From Brevibacillus laterosporus (lineage in GTDB: Bacteria > Bacillota > Bacilli > Brevibacillales > Brevibacillaceae), in the NCBI GenBank assembly GCA_007833815.1, contig CP033464.1, positions 172,001 to 236,000 of the forward strand: 64,000 nt of DNA, in the 5' to 3' direction. The position numbers were made by a program, and so were the translations under genes. The notes beneath the pieces were generated by a model that was given only the letters and a program-made list of their open reading frames with translations, made no database searches and had not been told where the DNA came from. Positions 52,156 through 61,382 of this stretch are shown piece by piece. The first letter of the stretch is position 1. The number at the start of each line of letters is the position of its first letter.

Positions 52156-53517
52156 GCCCTCTCCTTCTGGTAAGAAATAGAACAGAACTCGCATGTTTTT
52201 CAATCTAAGAATCAAATCTTTTAATTCAGCATCAGGTAAGTTGCTTGGCACTGGTAAAATCATTTGGGTATGTCGCATGATCATGGATGTCTGAACTTGT
52301 TGCAAAGCGGATGATACATACTGTCCAGGGTCCATATTAGAAATTGGCACTTTGGAGTAAAAGGCCAGTTGATTTGGTTCTTGTTCCCATAGCGGTCTTG
52401 ATAAGGCAACCTTAGGCCACTCTGCCCCCAAATCGGGTAAGCCGATCGCTTGTTGAAATAAAGGAGCTGCCTCCATCGCTTGGTTCATCGATACACCTTG
52501 TTCTGGTAATTCGACAGCAACAGGCGAGATTCCAAGCTCATATAAAATCTCTTTTTTGTTGAGCAAATCTGTTGGGCTATCTGGTTGTAGAGTAACCTTG
52601 TGTCCTTTTACAACAACCTGCCCTCCTAAATCTTGTTGGATCAGCAATAATGCTTTAGCCAAATCAGGATAATGGCGTAAATCAGTCTGATTCCCACGTT
52701 CGATCGGATCTAGCGAAATACTAAAGGGAATGCCCAAATCCTTTAGTAAACGTGCCTTAGTCAGTAGCTTGTTAGGATCAGATGTAAGAGTTATCCCGTC
52801 CAAATAAACATGAAGAGAGTGTCGGGTTACTACTTTTTGCTGATAAAAATCATACAATGAATCGAGAAAGGCATAGCTTAGCTCTCCTGTTCCAACAAAT
52901 TGAGCACTATAATAGAAAGGTCTGCCCTCCACTCCCAGATGATCTGCAAGTAAATAAGGTGCTTTCTGTACGCCATTTTCTATAAATGCTGTGATTGCAC
53001 TCTGTTTTTCATAAGGTACAGATAACATAGGAATATCCATTAACTGATCGAGTGGGTATCTATTTCCCTTTATCGTAAACAGATGCGCCTCATCAATCAT
53101 ACCTGTGATTTTATAGGGAGTATGTAATGCTAAACTGGCTGGATTTCCCCCAACTACATAAACAGGAACATGACTTTTTTTCATTACTTGTTGCCATTCT
53201 TTAGTGAGCGCACCGTTTGACTGAGCACCATTCCCTACATACACAAGGCAATCAAAGCTAGACTGTGGCGGTATCTGTTGGTCGATATTAATCGGCATTA
53301 CCTTCTCTTGAAATAGGGAAAGCATTAGCAAAAGTTCATTTTTTGTCGTTGTATATTCATCTGACTGATGATACAACAACCAAGTAATCCCTGTTTGTTT
53401 GTTTCCTTGATTTTTCTGTGCATTAGCAAAATCAGCATGAGTAGATAAAGCTAACATCCCTATCAATAAGAAAAACATAGCCTTTTTTATATTCTCTTGC
53501 CCTTTACCCCAGATCAT
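52129..53517 (-). CDS. ydaL: YdaL, exported protein of the EPS operon (frameshifted)
   Basis: As read, the protein has 462 residues with a signal segment (MFFLLIGMLALSTHADFANA) and a DUF2334-like outer domain. It ends in SLSNK because of a one-base loss in the C5 run near 52156-52152. The correct product should be about 520 residues with a C-terminal membrane helix (51956-52155). GGGAG lies seven bases before the ATG at 53517. Its function in EPS synthesis is not known. Confidence 0.8.
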   Translation of the reverse strand: MIWGKGQENIKKAMFFLLIGMLALSTHADFANAQKNQGNKQTGITWLLYHQSDEYTTTKNELLLMLSLFQEKVMPINIDQQIPPQSSFDCLVYVGNGAQSNGALTKEWQQVMKKSHVPVYVVGGNPASLALHTPYKITGMIDEAHLFTIKGNRYPLDQLMDIPMLSVPYEKQSAITAFIENGVQKAPYLLADHLGVEGRPFYYSAQFVGTGELSYAFLDSLYDFYQQKVVTRHSLHVYLDGITLTSDPNKLLTKARLLKDLGIPFSISLDPIERGNQTDLRHYPDLAKALLLIQQDLGGQVVVKGHKVTLQPDSPTDLLNKKEILYELGISPVAVELPEQGVSMNQAMEAAPLFQQAIGLPDLGAEWPKVALSRPLWEQEPNQLAFYSKVPISNMDPGQYVSSALQQVQTSMIMRHTQMILPVPSNLPDAELKDLILRLKNMRVLFYFLPEGEGPRYSLSNK

Positions 53518-54439
53518 AAAGAAGCTCCCGTTTGGCCACGTCATATAGCTCTTGTGGACTCTCTCCCTGATGAGGAGTTGAAGCTAAACCAAACTTTAAT
53601 GTAAATGTCACTTCTTTCATCTGGTTGGCATTCACTTGCATCTGAAACGTATCAATTGTCTCCCGCAAACGGTTTTGAACAACCATGGCATTGGACGGAT
53701 GAGTCTCAGGCAAAATTAAAGCAAAGCGAGCATCACCAACTCTTGCCTTCTTATCGCTTAATCGTAATGAGCTATGTAAGCCTTCCGTGAAGGCAAGTAA
53801 TAATCTCCTGCCCCATTCCTGACCATATAGAATTTGGAATTGATCGTAATGCACGATTTCAATTAACATGATTGTCACTTGCTCATCCTGTGGAGTTGTC
53901 TCTGGGTCTTGTTCCTTCCAAGTGCCCACAACCAAACCGGCTCGTTGTCGCCGAATAAAATGACGGTATTCTCGTTGAATCTCTTCCTCCAGATCAAAGA
54001 AAAAGCGTTTTTCCGTCGCTAATCCCGTAATGGGGTCTACCATCATCAGTTCATCAACAGATCGGTACATATGTCGATACTCCGCATACATGCTGCGAAC
54101 CTTTTCTCCTAAAACGCCTCCCGTGTAAGCCGCTAATGGAAATAACACAAACCAAGATAATTCCAATAAAGTAAATCTAGCGTTCTCCATAAATACAAAA
54201 AAACGGACTAGATGGAGTGTTCCAAATGTAAAAATCACACCTAGACTAAGCAATAGACCCAGCACTCGATTTTTCGTATAGCTAATCACCAGCAAGAGGA
54301 CCGTGCATCCGAACCAGACATAAGTGTATGAATCATCGTCTTGCATGGTGACAAATTGAGCAACAAATAGCACGAGCAAAGCTAGTATCAAATAAGGCTC
54401 CAGCATGAAAAAACTCATGTATTTTTGACTTCTTTTCAT
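53504..54439 (-). CDS. ydaK: YdaK, membrane GGDEF c-di-GMP receptor
   Basis: The 311-residue protein has four or five membrane helices (up to about residue 110), a short coiled linker and a GGDEF domain. The active-site motif is degenerate, GDARF (235-239), but the I-site R226-L-S-D229 is intact at the usual five-residue spacing. It should therefore bind c-di-GMP without making it, as known for B. subtilis YdaK. It overlaps ydaJ (ATG within TGA context) and ydaL by 14 nt. Confidence 0.88.
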   Translation of the reverse strand: MKRSQKYMSFFMLEPYLILALLVLFVAQFVTMQDDDSYTYVWFGCTVLLLVISYTKNRVLGLLLSLGVIFTFGTLHLVRFFVFMENARFTLLELSWFVLFPLAAYTGGVLGEKVRSMYAEYRHMYRSVDELMMVDPITGLATEKRFFFDLEEEIQREYRHFIRRQRAGLVVGTWKEQDPETTPQDEQVTIMLIEIVHYDQFQILYGQEWGRRLLLAFTEGLHSSLRLSDKKARVGDARFALILPETHPSNAMVVQNRLRETIDTFQMQVNANQMKEVTFTLKFGLASTPHQGESPQELYDVAKRELLYDLG

Positions 54440-55635
54440 TCGCTCTTCCCTCCTCCTATCCTCATAGCTAGTAAACTTTCTAGTTGATCAAAGGAAAAGG
54501 CCTGCAGCCTGTACACATCCAGATATCCTCCCTCAAATTGCACCGCTTTTTGTCTGATATCGGCTGGAGCATCTTGATAGGATTGGCTGGATACTTGTAG
54601 TTCCTCTAACCGAGTAAGACACTGCCTAGCTAAGCTAATTTGATCACTTTCTATGAACAACATGGCAGCTAAAGCATAAACAGCAGGCGATTCCATATCG
54701 GTCTTCATTTTTCCACTCTGTTTATCAGCCGTAGCAAATAACTTCCCTGTTTTCTGTAGGCTATCTGCTAAACGCTTGCGCATTGAGTCAGTTGGAATAC
54801 CTGCCTGTTCAGCATACAGAGCTGTAATAATCTGTTCACTCATATTGGTTGAGACAGCAGTTGTCAGTAATGCCGGATCTTGAACATACCTACTCTCTTT
54901 AGGCAGGTACGCAAGTGCATACAGTCCATTCGGTTGTTCAGCTTGCTCTAAAATTCTTTTCATCTGTTCGTATATGGGTAAATATTCTGGAATTTTTTCT
55001 GCTAGCTTTTGTAGGGCAGATAAATTGGCATACCGAACTTGTACAGTTGGAGCCACTTGCCGTTTTTTCTCATCAGCATAATCAAACAGCCATTTTCCAT
55101 CGGTATTAGTAGCAAGAAGTCCTTTTGCGAGGCGTAATCCTAAGTTAAAGGCTTGCTCATTGTTAAATATCCGCGCTCCATCCCATAAAGCTTCAATGAT
55201 TCGTAAATCATCCACGCTACTATTCACCGTATGATGACTTGTACTTGGGTAAATCCATGCGATGAAATCTCCTTCCACGAATCGATGTTGCAATAAGTTC
55301 AACTGCTGTATAAATAATTCTTCATTGTGGGAACTAACAGCATATTTTAGCAATAACCCCACTGATTCCGAGAGAACAGCATGACCCTTCGTTTTATCTG
55401 AGTTATCTAGATAATTGGTATAAATGCCACCTTCTGGATTAACCATATGCGTCCTGATGAAATGAAATAATTTCTGTTCTGCTTCGCTACCGTAAGTTGG
55501 GGGCTCAGCAAGTGTGATCGGTGTAATACTCTCATCCTTTTGATTGATTCGTCCTACACAAAAGGCAACGATAAGAACCAAAACCACTAAAGTAATTACC
55601 ACAATTGCCCTTTTGCTTAACACCTTTATTCCCAT
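54436..55635 (-). CDS. ydaJ: YdaJ, GH8-like hydrolase of the EPS operon
   Basis: The 399-residue protein has an N-terminal membrane anchor (about 8-28) and an alpha-barrel like glycoside hydrolase family 8. Family features are AVLSESVGLLLKYAV, with E90 in the place of the general acid, and NSSVDDLRIIEALWD with D142 or D143. It is probably outside the membrane and trims the polymer, as BcsZ does in cellulose operons. It is the first gene of the operon. Its ATG has only a weak ribosome site. Confidence 0.82.
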   Translation of the reverse strand: MGIKVLSKRAIVVITLVVLVLIVAFCVGRINQKDESITPITLAEPPTYGSEAEQKLFHFIRTHMVNPEGGIYTNYLDNSDKTKGHAVLSESVGLLLKYAVSSHNEELFIQQLNLLQHRFVEGDFIAWIYPSTSHHTVNSSVDDLRIIEALWDGARIFNNEQAFNLGLRLAKGLLATNTDGKWLFDYADEKKRQVAPTVQVRYANLSALQKLAEKIPEYLPIYEQMKRILEQAEQPNGLYALAYLPKESRYVQDPALLTTAVSTNMSEQIITALYAEQAGIPTDSMRKRLADSLQKTGKLFATADKQSGKMKTDMESPAVYALAAMLFIESDQISLARQCLTRLEELQVSSQSYQDAPADIRQKAVQFEGGYLDVYRLQAFSFDQLESLLAMRIGGGKSE

Positions 55636-55727
55636 GGTTTTATCTCGACCACTTTCCGTTTTGACCTACCTTTTTACGTTTACATATTTGAATAAAATCT
55701 CGGAAGCCGGCTATAAGTGAAAAAAAT

Positions 55728-55755
55728 AACATTTATATTCATTAGTATAAATGTT
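55728..55755. promoter_or_regulatory. palindrome upstream of ydaJ
   Basis: AACATTTATA (55728-55737) and TATAAATGTT (55746-55755) are perfect 10-bp arms with an 8-nt spacer, about 93 bp before ydaJ. It could be an operator in the yda promoter region. Confidence 0.4.
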
Positions 55756-55916
55756 ACAAAGTATATTAATCTTACTGTTTGAATATAGCCTCTGCAACTG
55801 ATTCAGCTGATTTGGGTAAGAGTAAATGTTGGTAATAATCTGATCAGATCAAGGTTGTATGAAATACGGGATATACTAGAGGTATCTGCGAGAATGGAAC
55901 AAAGGAGGGTATCACG

Positions 55917-56852
55917 TTGAAAATCTATTTAATCGAAAATGGAACCATGACATCTACCGAAGACATAGAACAGACAATACATCCACCTGCTAATGGATTC
56001 TATTGGATACAAGCTCGTTTATTTGATCTGGATATCTTGCAATCCTTGTTTCATTTACATCCATTAGCTATTGAGGATTGCATTGATGAAGAGGAACAAC
56101 GTCCCAAACTCGAAGTTTATCAGGACCATTACTTTATGGTTAGCAATAGCATTCAGTTTCATAATGAGGATATTTTTCTGCGGGAAGTGAATATCTTTCT
56201 TGGAAAGCATTATATCATTACGGTCAGTAAATTTGAAATAGATGAGATACGCATTTTTCCCTCCATTATTCGTGAGGAAGAAATTCATTCACCCGATTCC
56301 TTCTTGTATTATTTCATGGATCAGCTCATAGAAAGCTACTTTGATGTGATGGAAGAAATTCAAGATCTTATTGAAAATTTGGAGGAACAAGTTTTACTCA
56401 AGGCGAAAAACTCTCATCTTTCCCAAATTGTTGGTTTACGCCGAGAAATTCTCTATGCAAAAAAGATAATGGCACCACAACGCGATCTAATTTATGCCCT
56501 TCAAACAATGGATTTAGCACTTATCTCTCCAAACTTACGCAAATATTTCATTGATATTCATGAGAATGCCGTGAAGATTGTGGAGAATTTTGAAACATTT
56601 CGAGAGTTAATTGGTAACGTTCGTGAAGCCTATCAATCATCTGTTTCTAATCGAACCAATGAGATCATGCGCATTTTTACAGCGTTGACCACTATTTTCA
56701 TGCCCTTAACAGTTGTGACAGGTATTTATGGAATGAACTTCGATTTAATGCCAGAACTACATACCCGCTATGGTTATTTTCTCGTCTTGTTTATCATGGT
56801 CACACTAGCTACTACAATGTATGCTATTTTTAAAAGAAATGATTGGTTATGA
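55917..56852 (+). CDS. corA: CorA-family magnesium/divalent cation transporter
   Basis: The 311-residue protein has a large N-terminal cytosolic domain and two C-terminal membrane helices, with the conserved YGMNF motif before the second. TIFMPLTVVTGIYGMNFDL and MYAIFKRNDWL are typical CorA endings. It takes up Mg2+ or related ions. The start is a TTG at 55917 after GGAGGG; it is divergent from the yda operon. Confidence 0.9.
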   Translation: MKIYLIENGTMTSTEDIEQTIHPPANGFYWIQARLFDLDILQSLFHLHPLAIEDCIDEEEQRPKLEVYQDHYFMVSNSIQFHNEDIFLREVNIFLGKHYIITVSKFEIDEIRIFPSIIREEEIHSPDSFLYYFMDQLIESYFDVMEEIQDLIENLEEQVLLKAKNSHLSQIVGLRREILYAKKIMAPQRDLIYALQTMDLALISPNLRKYFIDIHENAVKIVENFETFRELIGNVREAYQSSVSNRTNEIMRIFTALTTIFMPLTVVTGIYGMNFDLMPELHTRYGYFLVLFIMVTLATTMYAIFKRNDWL

Positions 56853-57015
56853 ATGGAAAAAAGCCTATAATATAGGAGTGAAGGCTTCTAGAGAGAATGA
56901 AGCTTGACTTGTATTTTTCAGTAAATGAAAGGGTTCTCTTAATCTTTTTTGACATTTTTTCTTTCCTCACATTACTTTACTATTGAGTCAATTTATAGTT
57001 GAAAGGAGAATAGGG

Positions 57016-58215
57016 ATGTCAGATCTACGTACTTTTCGCGTTGTCATTGTAGGCGGGGGAAGCGCAGGAATTATGGTTGCTGCCAGATTATTGCGAGCAC
57101 GCCCCTCCCTACATGGAAACATCGCGATCTTTGATCCTTCCGAGAAGCACTACTACCAGCCCTTGTGGACTCTGGTAGGGGCTGGTGTTGTATCAAAGGA
57201 ATCGTCGGAAAAAGAGGAAGCCTCGCAGATTCCTAAGGGTGCGCTATGGATCAAAGAAGCTATAGAATCGTTTCTGCCTGAAATGCATCAGGTGCGTACA
57301 TCTCGTGGAGAAATGATCCAGTATGAGTATTTGGTCGTGGCCGCAGGAATTGAAATTGGATGGGATAAAATTAAAGGACTACCTGAGACAATTGGAAACG
57401 GCGGCGTTTGCAGTAACTATTCTTATGAATATGTTTCCTACACATGGGAATGTCTCCGTACTTTTTCAGGAGGTAATGCGATTTTCACTCAACCAAATAC
57501 ACCGATTAAGTGCGGGGGTGCTCCTCAGAAAATCATGTATTTAGCTGACGATCATATGCGAAAGACAAAAGTTCGCTCTCATTCTCAAATCATCTACGCT
57601 TCGGCTAATGCCGGAATTTTTGCAGTCAAAAAATATGCAGATGCCTTACAATACGTTATTAATAGAAAGAATATTCATACCAACTTTAGATGGAATTTGA
57701 TAGAGATTCTACCAGAAAAGAAAGAAGCTATATTTGTTCATCTTGATACAAATCAGACACATACCCTTTCTTATGACATGTTGCACGTGGTACCACCTAT
57801 GTTTGCTCCCCGTTGTATTCGAGATAGTCCCTTAGCTGATGTAGCTGGTTGGGTAGAGATTGATGCGACCACTCTTCAACATACACGCTACCCTCGCATT
57901 TTTTCTCTAGGAGATTGTAGTAACCTCCCTACTTCTAAGACCGGAGCAGCCATTCGAAAACAAGCACCTGTACTCGTTAGCAATCTATTGGCTTTCATGG
58001 ACCAGCAATCCTTATCCGCTCGATACGATGGATATACGTCTTGCCCCATAGTAACAGGCTACAATCGTTTAATCTTGGCGGAATTCGATTACAAGTTAGA
58101 ACCGCGCGAAACGTTTCCCTTTGACCAATCAAAAGAGCGGTATAGCATGTATCGAGTAAAAAAAGATTTACTTCCTTTCCTCTACTGGCAAGGAATGATG
58201 AAGGGGCGCATATAA
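57016..58215 (+). CDS. sqr: sulfide:quinone oxidoreductase (SQR)
   Basis: The 399-residue flavoprotein has GGGSAGIMVAARL at the start, YLVVAAGIEIGWDKIKGLPE in the middle and SLGDCSNLPTSKTGAAIRKQ near the end. C166 in PIKCGGAPQKIMYL corresponds to the essential Cys of eukaryote-type SQR. It oxidises sulfide to persulfide and reduces quinone at the membrane. AAAGGAG precedes the ATG at 57016. cstB follows 47 bp later. Confidence 0.9.
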   Translation: MSDLRTFRVVIVGGGSAGIMVAARLLRARPSLHGNIAIFDPSEKHYYQPLWTLVGAGVVSKESSEKEEASQIPKGALWIKEAIESFLPEMHQVRTSRGEMIQYEYLVVAAGIEIGWDKIKGLPETIGNGGVCSNYSYEYVSYTWECLRTFSGGNAIFTQPNTPIKCGGAPQKIMYLADDHMRKTKVRSHSQIIYASANAGIFAVKKYADALQYVINRKNIHTNFRWNLIEILPEKKEAIFVHLDTNQTHTLSYDMLHVVPPMFAPRCIRDSPLADVAGWVEIDATTLQHTRYPRIFSLGDCSNLPTSKTGAAIRKQAPVLVSNLLAFMDQQSLSARYDGYTSCPIVTGYNRLILAEFDYKLEPRETFPFDQSKERYSMYRVKKDLLPFLYWQGMMKGRI

Positions 58216-58262
58216 CCTTTGTTCTATCCATTTTATGAAAAATTAAAGGAGGAACGATTACC

Positions 58263-59729
58263 ATGTTATTACGTTACTTTTATAATGAACAGTTAGCTCA
58301 AGCTTCCTATCTCGTCGGCTGTCAACGAACTGGTGAAGCCGTTGTCATTGATCCCCAAAGAGACATTACAGCTTATCTGCGTATTGCACAACAAGAAGGG
58401 TTACGCATAGTGGGAGCTTTGGAGACTCATATTCATGCTGACTTTGTATCAGGAGCAAGAGAGCTCGCCCATCAAGCACAAGCTACCCTCTATCTATCAG
58501 GAGAAGGTGGCCCTGATTGGCAATATGAGTCACCTGATAGTGTTACGCATCAGATTATCTATAACGGCGATACTTTATCTGTGGGTAACCTTCGTCTAGA
58601 AGTCATGCATACCCCCGGGCACACACCGGAAAGTCTGTCTTTTTTGTTGCAGGACTATGGCATAGCAGGACCTCAACCGATAGGAATTTTTACAGGGGAT
58701 TTTGTGTTTGTTGGTGACGTAGGACGTCCTGACCTGCTAGAAAAAGCGGCTGGTCAAATGGGAACTGCTGAGGTAGGGGCACGTCAAATGTACCAATCTC
58801 TTCAACGTTTTAAAGAATGGGAGGATTATCTACAAATCTGGCCAGGACATGGAGCGGGAAGTGCATGTGGAAAAGCGCTAGGAGCGATTCCTTCTTCTAC
58901 GGTGGGTTATGAAAAGCGCTATAACCCTGCTCTATCTTTCACAGATGAGGGTAGGTTCGTCACTTGGTTACTAGACGGTCAGCCAGAGCCTCCTCGCTAT
59001 TTTGCTCGCATGAAAAAAGTAAATAAAAAAGGGGCGCCATTGATAGCTGATATAGCTCAACCTAAAGAGTTACAGATGAATCCAGATGTACTACAAGACC
59101 TACTAGCTAGCGAAGCAATCCTGCTTGATACTCGTCCAGCCCAAGCGTTTGCCCAAAAACATTTGAGAGGCTCTCTATCTATTCCACATCAGCGTAGCTT
59201 CTGCACATGGGCAGGATGGTTGATTGACGAAAAAGCTCCCTTATTTGTCCTCGGCAAAAAAGAGGATCACCAACAAATTTTACATGACCTCCAGGCAGTT
59301 GGAATTGATCATGTCTTAGCAATAGGAGATAGTGAACCAATTCAAAAAAACAACGATCTGTCTTCCCTGTTGAAAGACATGCAGGAGATGGATGTTGTTA
59401 CGGCCACTCCCCTTGTCTATCAGCAAGACGTCACCTTGCTCGATGTACGCAATCCTTCAGAATGGCTTGAGGGCCATCTCCCACATGCTGTTCATGTCCC
59501 GCTCGGCTCCCTACAGGAACGACTAGGTGTCATTTCCAAAGGTAAACCTATACTTGTCCAATGCCGTTCTGGTGCTCGATCTGCAATCGCCGTCAGCCTT
59601 TTAGAATCTAAAGGCTTTGAAAACCTAATTAATTTAAAAGGTGGCATCCTCGCATGGGAACAAGCTGGACTTGAGACGAGAATAAGCGAAAATAATCTAT
59701 TTATCCAAGAGGTTCACAATCTGAAATGA
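58263..59729 (+). CDS. cstB: CstB-like persulfide dioxygenase-rhodanese fusion
   Basis: The 488-residue protein has an N-terminal metallo-beta-lactamase domain with THIHADF (H56, H58, D60), TPGH (H120), D146 and PGHG (H196). A central rhodanese domain without a catalytic Cys and a C-terminal rhodanese with C434 in VQCRSGARS follow. C20 and C202 also match Cys positions of S. aureus CstB. It would turn persulfide into thiosulfate. It pairs with SQR. Its 3' end overlaps the HD-GYP gene by 29 bp. Confidence 0.92.
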   Translation: MLLRYFYNEQLAQASYLVGCQRTGEAVVIDPQRDITAYLRIAQQEGLRIVGALETHIHADFVSGARELAHQAQATLYLSGEGGPDWQYESPDSVTHQIIYNGDTLSVGNLRLEVMHTPGHTPESLSFLLQDYGIAGPQPIGIFTGDFVFVGDVGRPDLLEKAAGQMGTAEVGARQMYQSLQRFKEWEDYLQIWPGHGAGSACGKALGAIPSSTVGYEKRYNPALSFTDEGRFVTWLLDGQPEPPRYFARMKKVNKKGAPLIADIAQPKELQMNPDVLQDLLASEAILLDTRPAQAFAQKHLRGSLSIPHQRSFCTWAGWLIDEKAPLFVLGKKEDHQQILHDLQAVGIDHVLAIGDSEPIQKNNDLSSLLKDMQEMDVVTATPLVYQQDVTLLDVRNPSEWLEGHLPHAVHVPLGSLQERLGVISKGKPILVQCRSGARSAIAVSLLESKGFENLINLKGGILAWEQAGLETRISENNLFIQEVHNLK

Positions 59730-60792
59730 CTAAACTTAGTTCCGTAGTGAGATCCACCTCAAATGGATTTACTTTTTCGTGAGCCTCGTTTGCTAGTATC
59801 CGTACAATCGGTCTAGAGGGAAGTCCTGGATTATTTTTAATGATTACACCAGAAACACCTGAGCTTAACGTTACACCCAACCCAACTGGATAAACGGAGA
59901 TTGAATTGCGGAATTCTTCTAACACATTTTTACAAAATTGTGTTCCTGATCCTGCAAATAACAGCTCCGTAGCATCATGTGGCAACATAGGACTACGATA
60001 AACACGATGACTGGTTAAAGCGTCAAACACATCGCATACAGCTAGAATTTTTGCATAAGGATGAATCTCCATATCTTTTAGTTGACGGGGGTAGCCGCTC
60101 CCGTCTATTCTTTCATGATGCTGGTATGCACAGTGAGCAGTCAGCAACGGAATTCCTATTTGCTTCCTCAACAATTCAAATCCGATTTCCGTATGCTGCT
60201 TAACAATTTCATACTCCTCATCTGTCAAGCGTCCGGGCTTATTCAATATTTCAGGCGGTATCAACATTTTACCTACATCATGTAACATAGCACCCAAAGC
60301 TAAATCCCCGATCTCCTTATCGTTTAAACCCATTTTTAATCCGACCAATACGGTATAAATTGTCACGTTAAAGGAATGGACAAACACATAAGAATCAACA
60401 CCACACACCGTTCCCAGCAAATTCATTGCAGAATGATTGTTTTTTAATTCATGGATAAGATTAGTTAGTACACTTTTAACACGCAATCCCATTTTTTCTG
60501 CCGCAAATACTTGTCTGAATCTTTTGGGATCATCTCGGAAGGTTTCAAACGATGTATGAATAAAACCCATCGCTTCCTGTCGTGTTTGCTCGGAGATAAT
60601 ATCGTCGATGAAAATATCAGCCGTTTCTTCATCCTCAATATAAATTGAATGTATATTCATTTCAGCTAGTCGTTCAATCATTCTCTTGGTTAAAGTTACG
60701 CCGTTTCCCACCAGGATTGTGCCATTACTGTTGTAAATGCTTCGTGCAAGCTTCATACCAGTTTCACAGCGGGTGATGGACAATAATCGCAT
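59701..60792 (-). CDS. HD-GYP domain protein (c-di-GMP phosphodiesterase)
   Basis: The 363-residue protein has an N-terminal DUF3391-like region, an HD-GYP domain with MLHDVGKM (H171, D172), HHERIDGSGYP (GYP at 233-235) and DVFDALTSHRVYR, then a C-terminal beta part. It would hydrolyse c-di-GMP through a metal centre in the cytosol. It converges with cstB. No cyclase is adjacent. Confidence 0.9.
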   Translation of the reverse strand: MRLLSITRCETGMKLARSIYNSNGTILVGNGVTLTKRMIERLAEMNIHSIYIEDEETADIFIDDIISEQTRQEAMGFIHTSFETFRDDPKRFRQVFAAEKMGLRVKSVLTNLIHELKNNHSAMNLLGTVCGVDSYVFVHSFNVTIYTVLVGLKMGLNDKEIGDLALGAMLHDVGKMLIPPEILNKPGRLTDEEYEIVKQHTEIGFELLRKQIGIPLLTAHCAYQHHERIDGSGYPRQLKDMEIHPYAKILAVCDVFDALTSHRVYRSPMLPHDATELLFAGSGTQFCKNVLEEFRNSISVYPVGLGVTLSSGVSGVIIKNNPGLPSRPIVRILANEAHEKVNPFEVDLTTELSLVISDCEPLG

Positions 60793-60897
60793 TAGTTTTT
60801 CCAGGCCTTTCCTATTTCTACATCCATTATACCTATTAGTAATTTCGTCAAAAAGGGGGTTTTGTTTAAGTATACGAATAAAAAACTTTGTTTATCT

Positions 60898-60980
60898 AAA
60901 AAAGAGAAGTCTTGCTAAGACCTACTAGTTGTCCACCATTGGAAACCCCCTAGCTCCACAGGCACTTAGGAGGTCCTTTA
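60898..60980 (-). terminator. probable terminator of yunC
   Basis: GTCTT-AGC-AAGAC with TTCTCTTTTTT lies on the minus strand at 60921-60898, preceded by a longer imperfect stem between AGGACCTCCTAAG and CTAGTAGGTCTT. The structure is imperfect. Confidence 0.4.
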
Positions 60981-60983
60981 CGT

Positions 60984-61304
60984 TTACATTCGTCTTTGTT
61001 GAGATAGCATGAGTTCAATTGCATCGCTACCTTTTGTACCTACCTCTATTCCCAAAGGCAATGAGCCATATGTCACCGATTCCAAAGGGGCGTCCAACAA
61101 TTCTTGTATCGTTTTCACACCCGTTGCACGTCCTGCAATAATTTCGCGATGAGCCAGCTTCTCATTTAATAAACCAACATCAAGCGCGCCACACATGATA
61201 TATCCAATGTCAGTCGTTACAACGAGCAACGTCGTTTTTGGCAAATGAACTGTAATTGCCTGAGCTACACCTGCTTTAAAGTAGATGGGTTTCATTTCAA
61301 TCAT
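60984..61304 (-). CDS. yunC: YunC-like protein (DUF1805)
   Basis: The 106-residue protein matches YunC: MIEMKPIYFKAGVAQAITV at the start and GYIMCGALDVGLLNEKLAHR with one conserved Cys, then GRATGVKTIQELLDAPLESV. The function is unknown. The ATG at 61304 is six bases from GGAGG; a neighbouring ATG at 61307 is too close. yunE lies upstream on the same strand. Confidence 0.85.
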   Translation of the reverse strand: MIEMKPIYFKAGVAQAITVHLPKTTLLVVTTDIGYIMCGALDVGLLNEKLAHREIIAGRATGVKTIQELLDAPLESVTYGSLPLGIEVGTKGSDAIELMLSQQRRM

Positions 61305-61382
61305 CATACCCCTCCTTTCTTTTTACGATATGAGAAAAAGGGAGAAGGGGTGTGTTTTTTTATCAAAACGTAATCCTACTTG

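Noticed and set aside
55636-55727. possible c-di-GMP riboswitch upstream of ydaJ
   Set aside because: Only scattered GCCGGC and short stems are present; the conserved two-stem GEMM core was not found on either strand.
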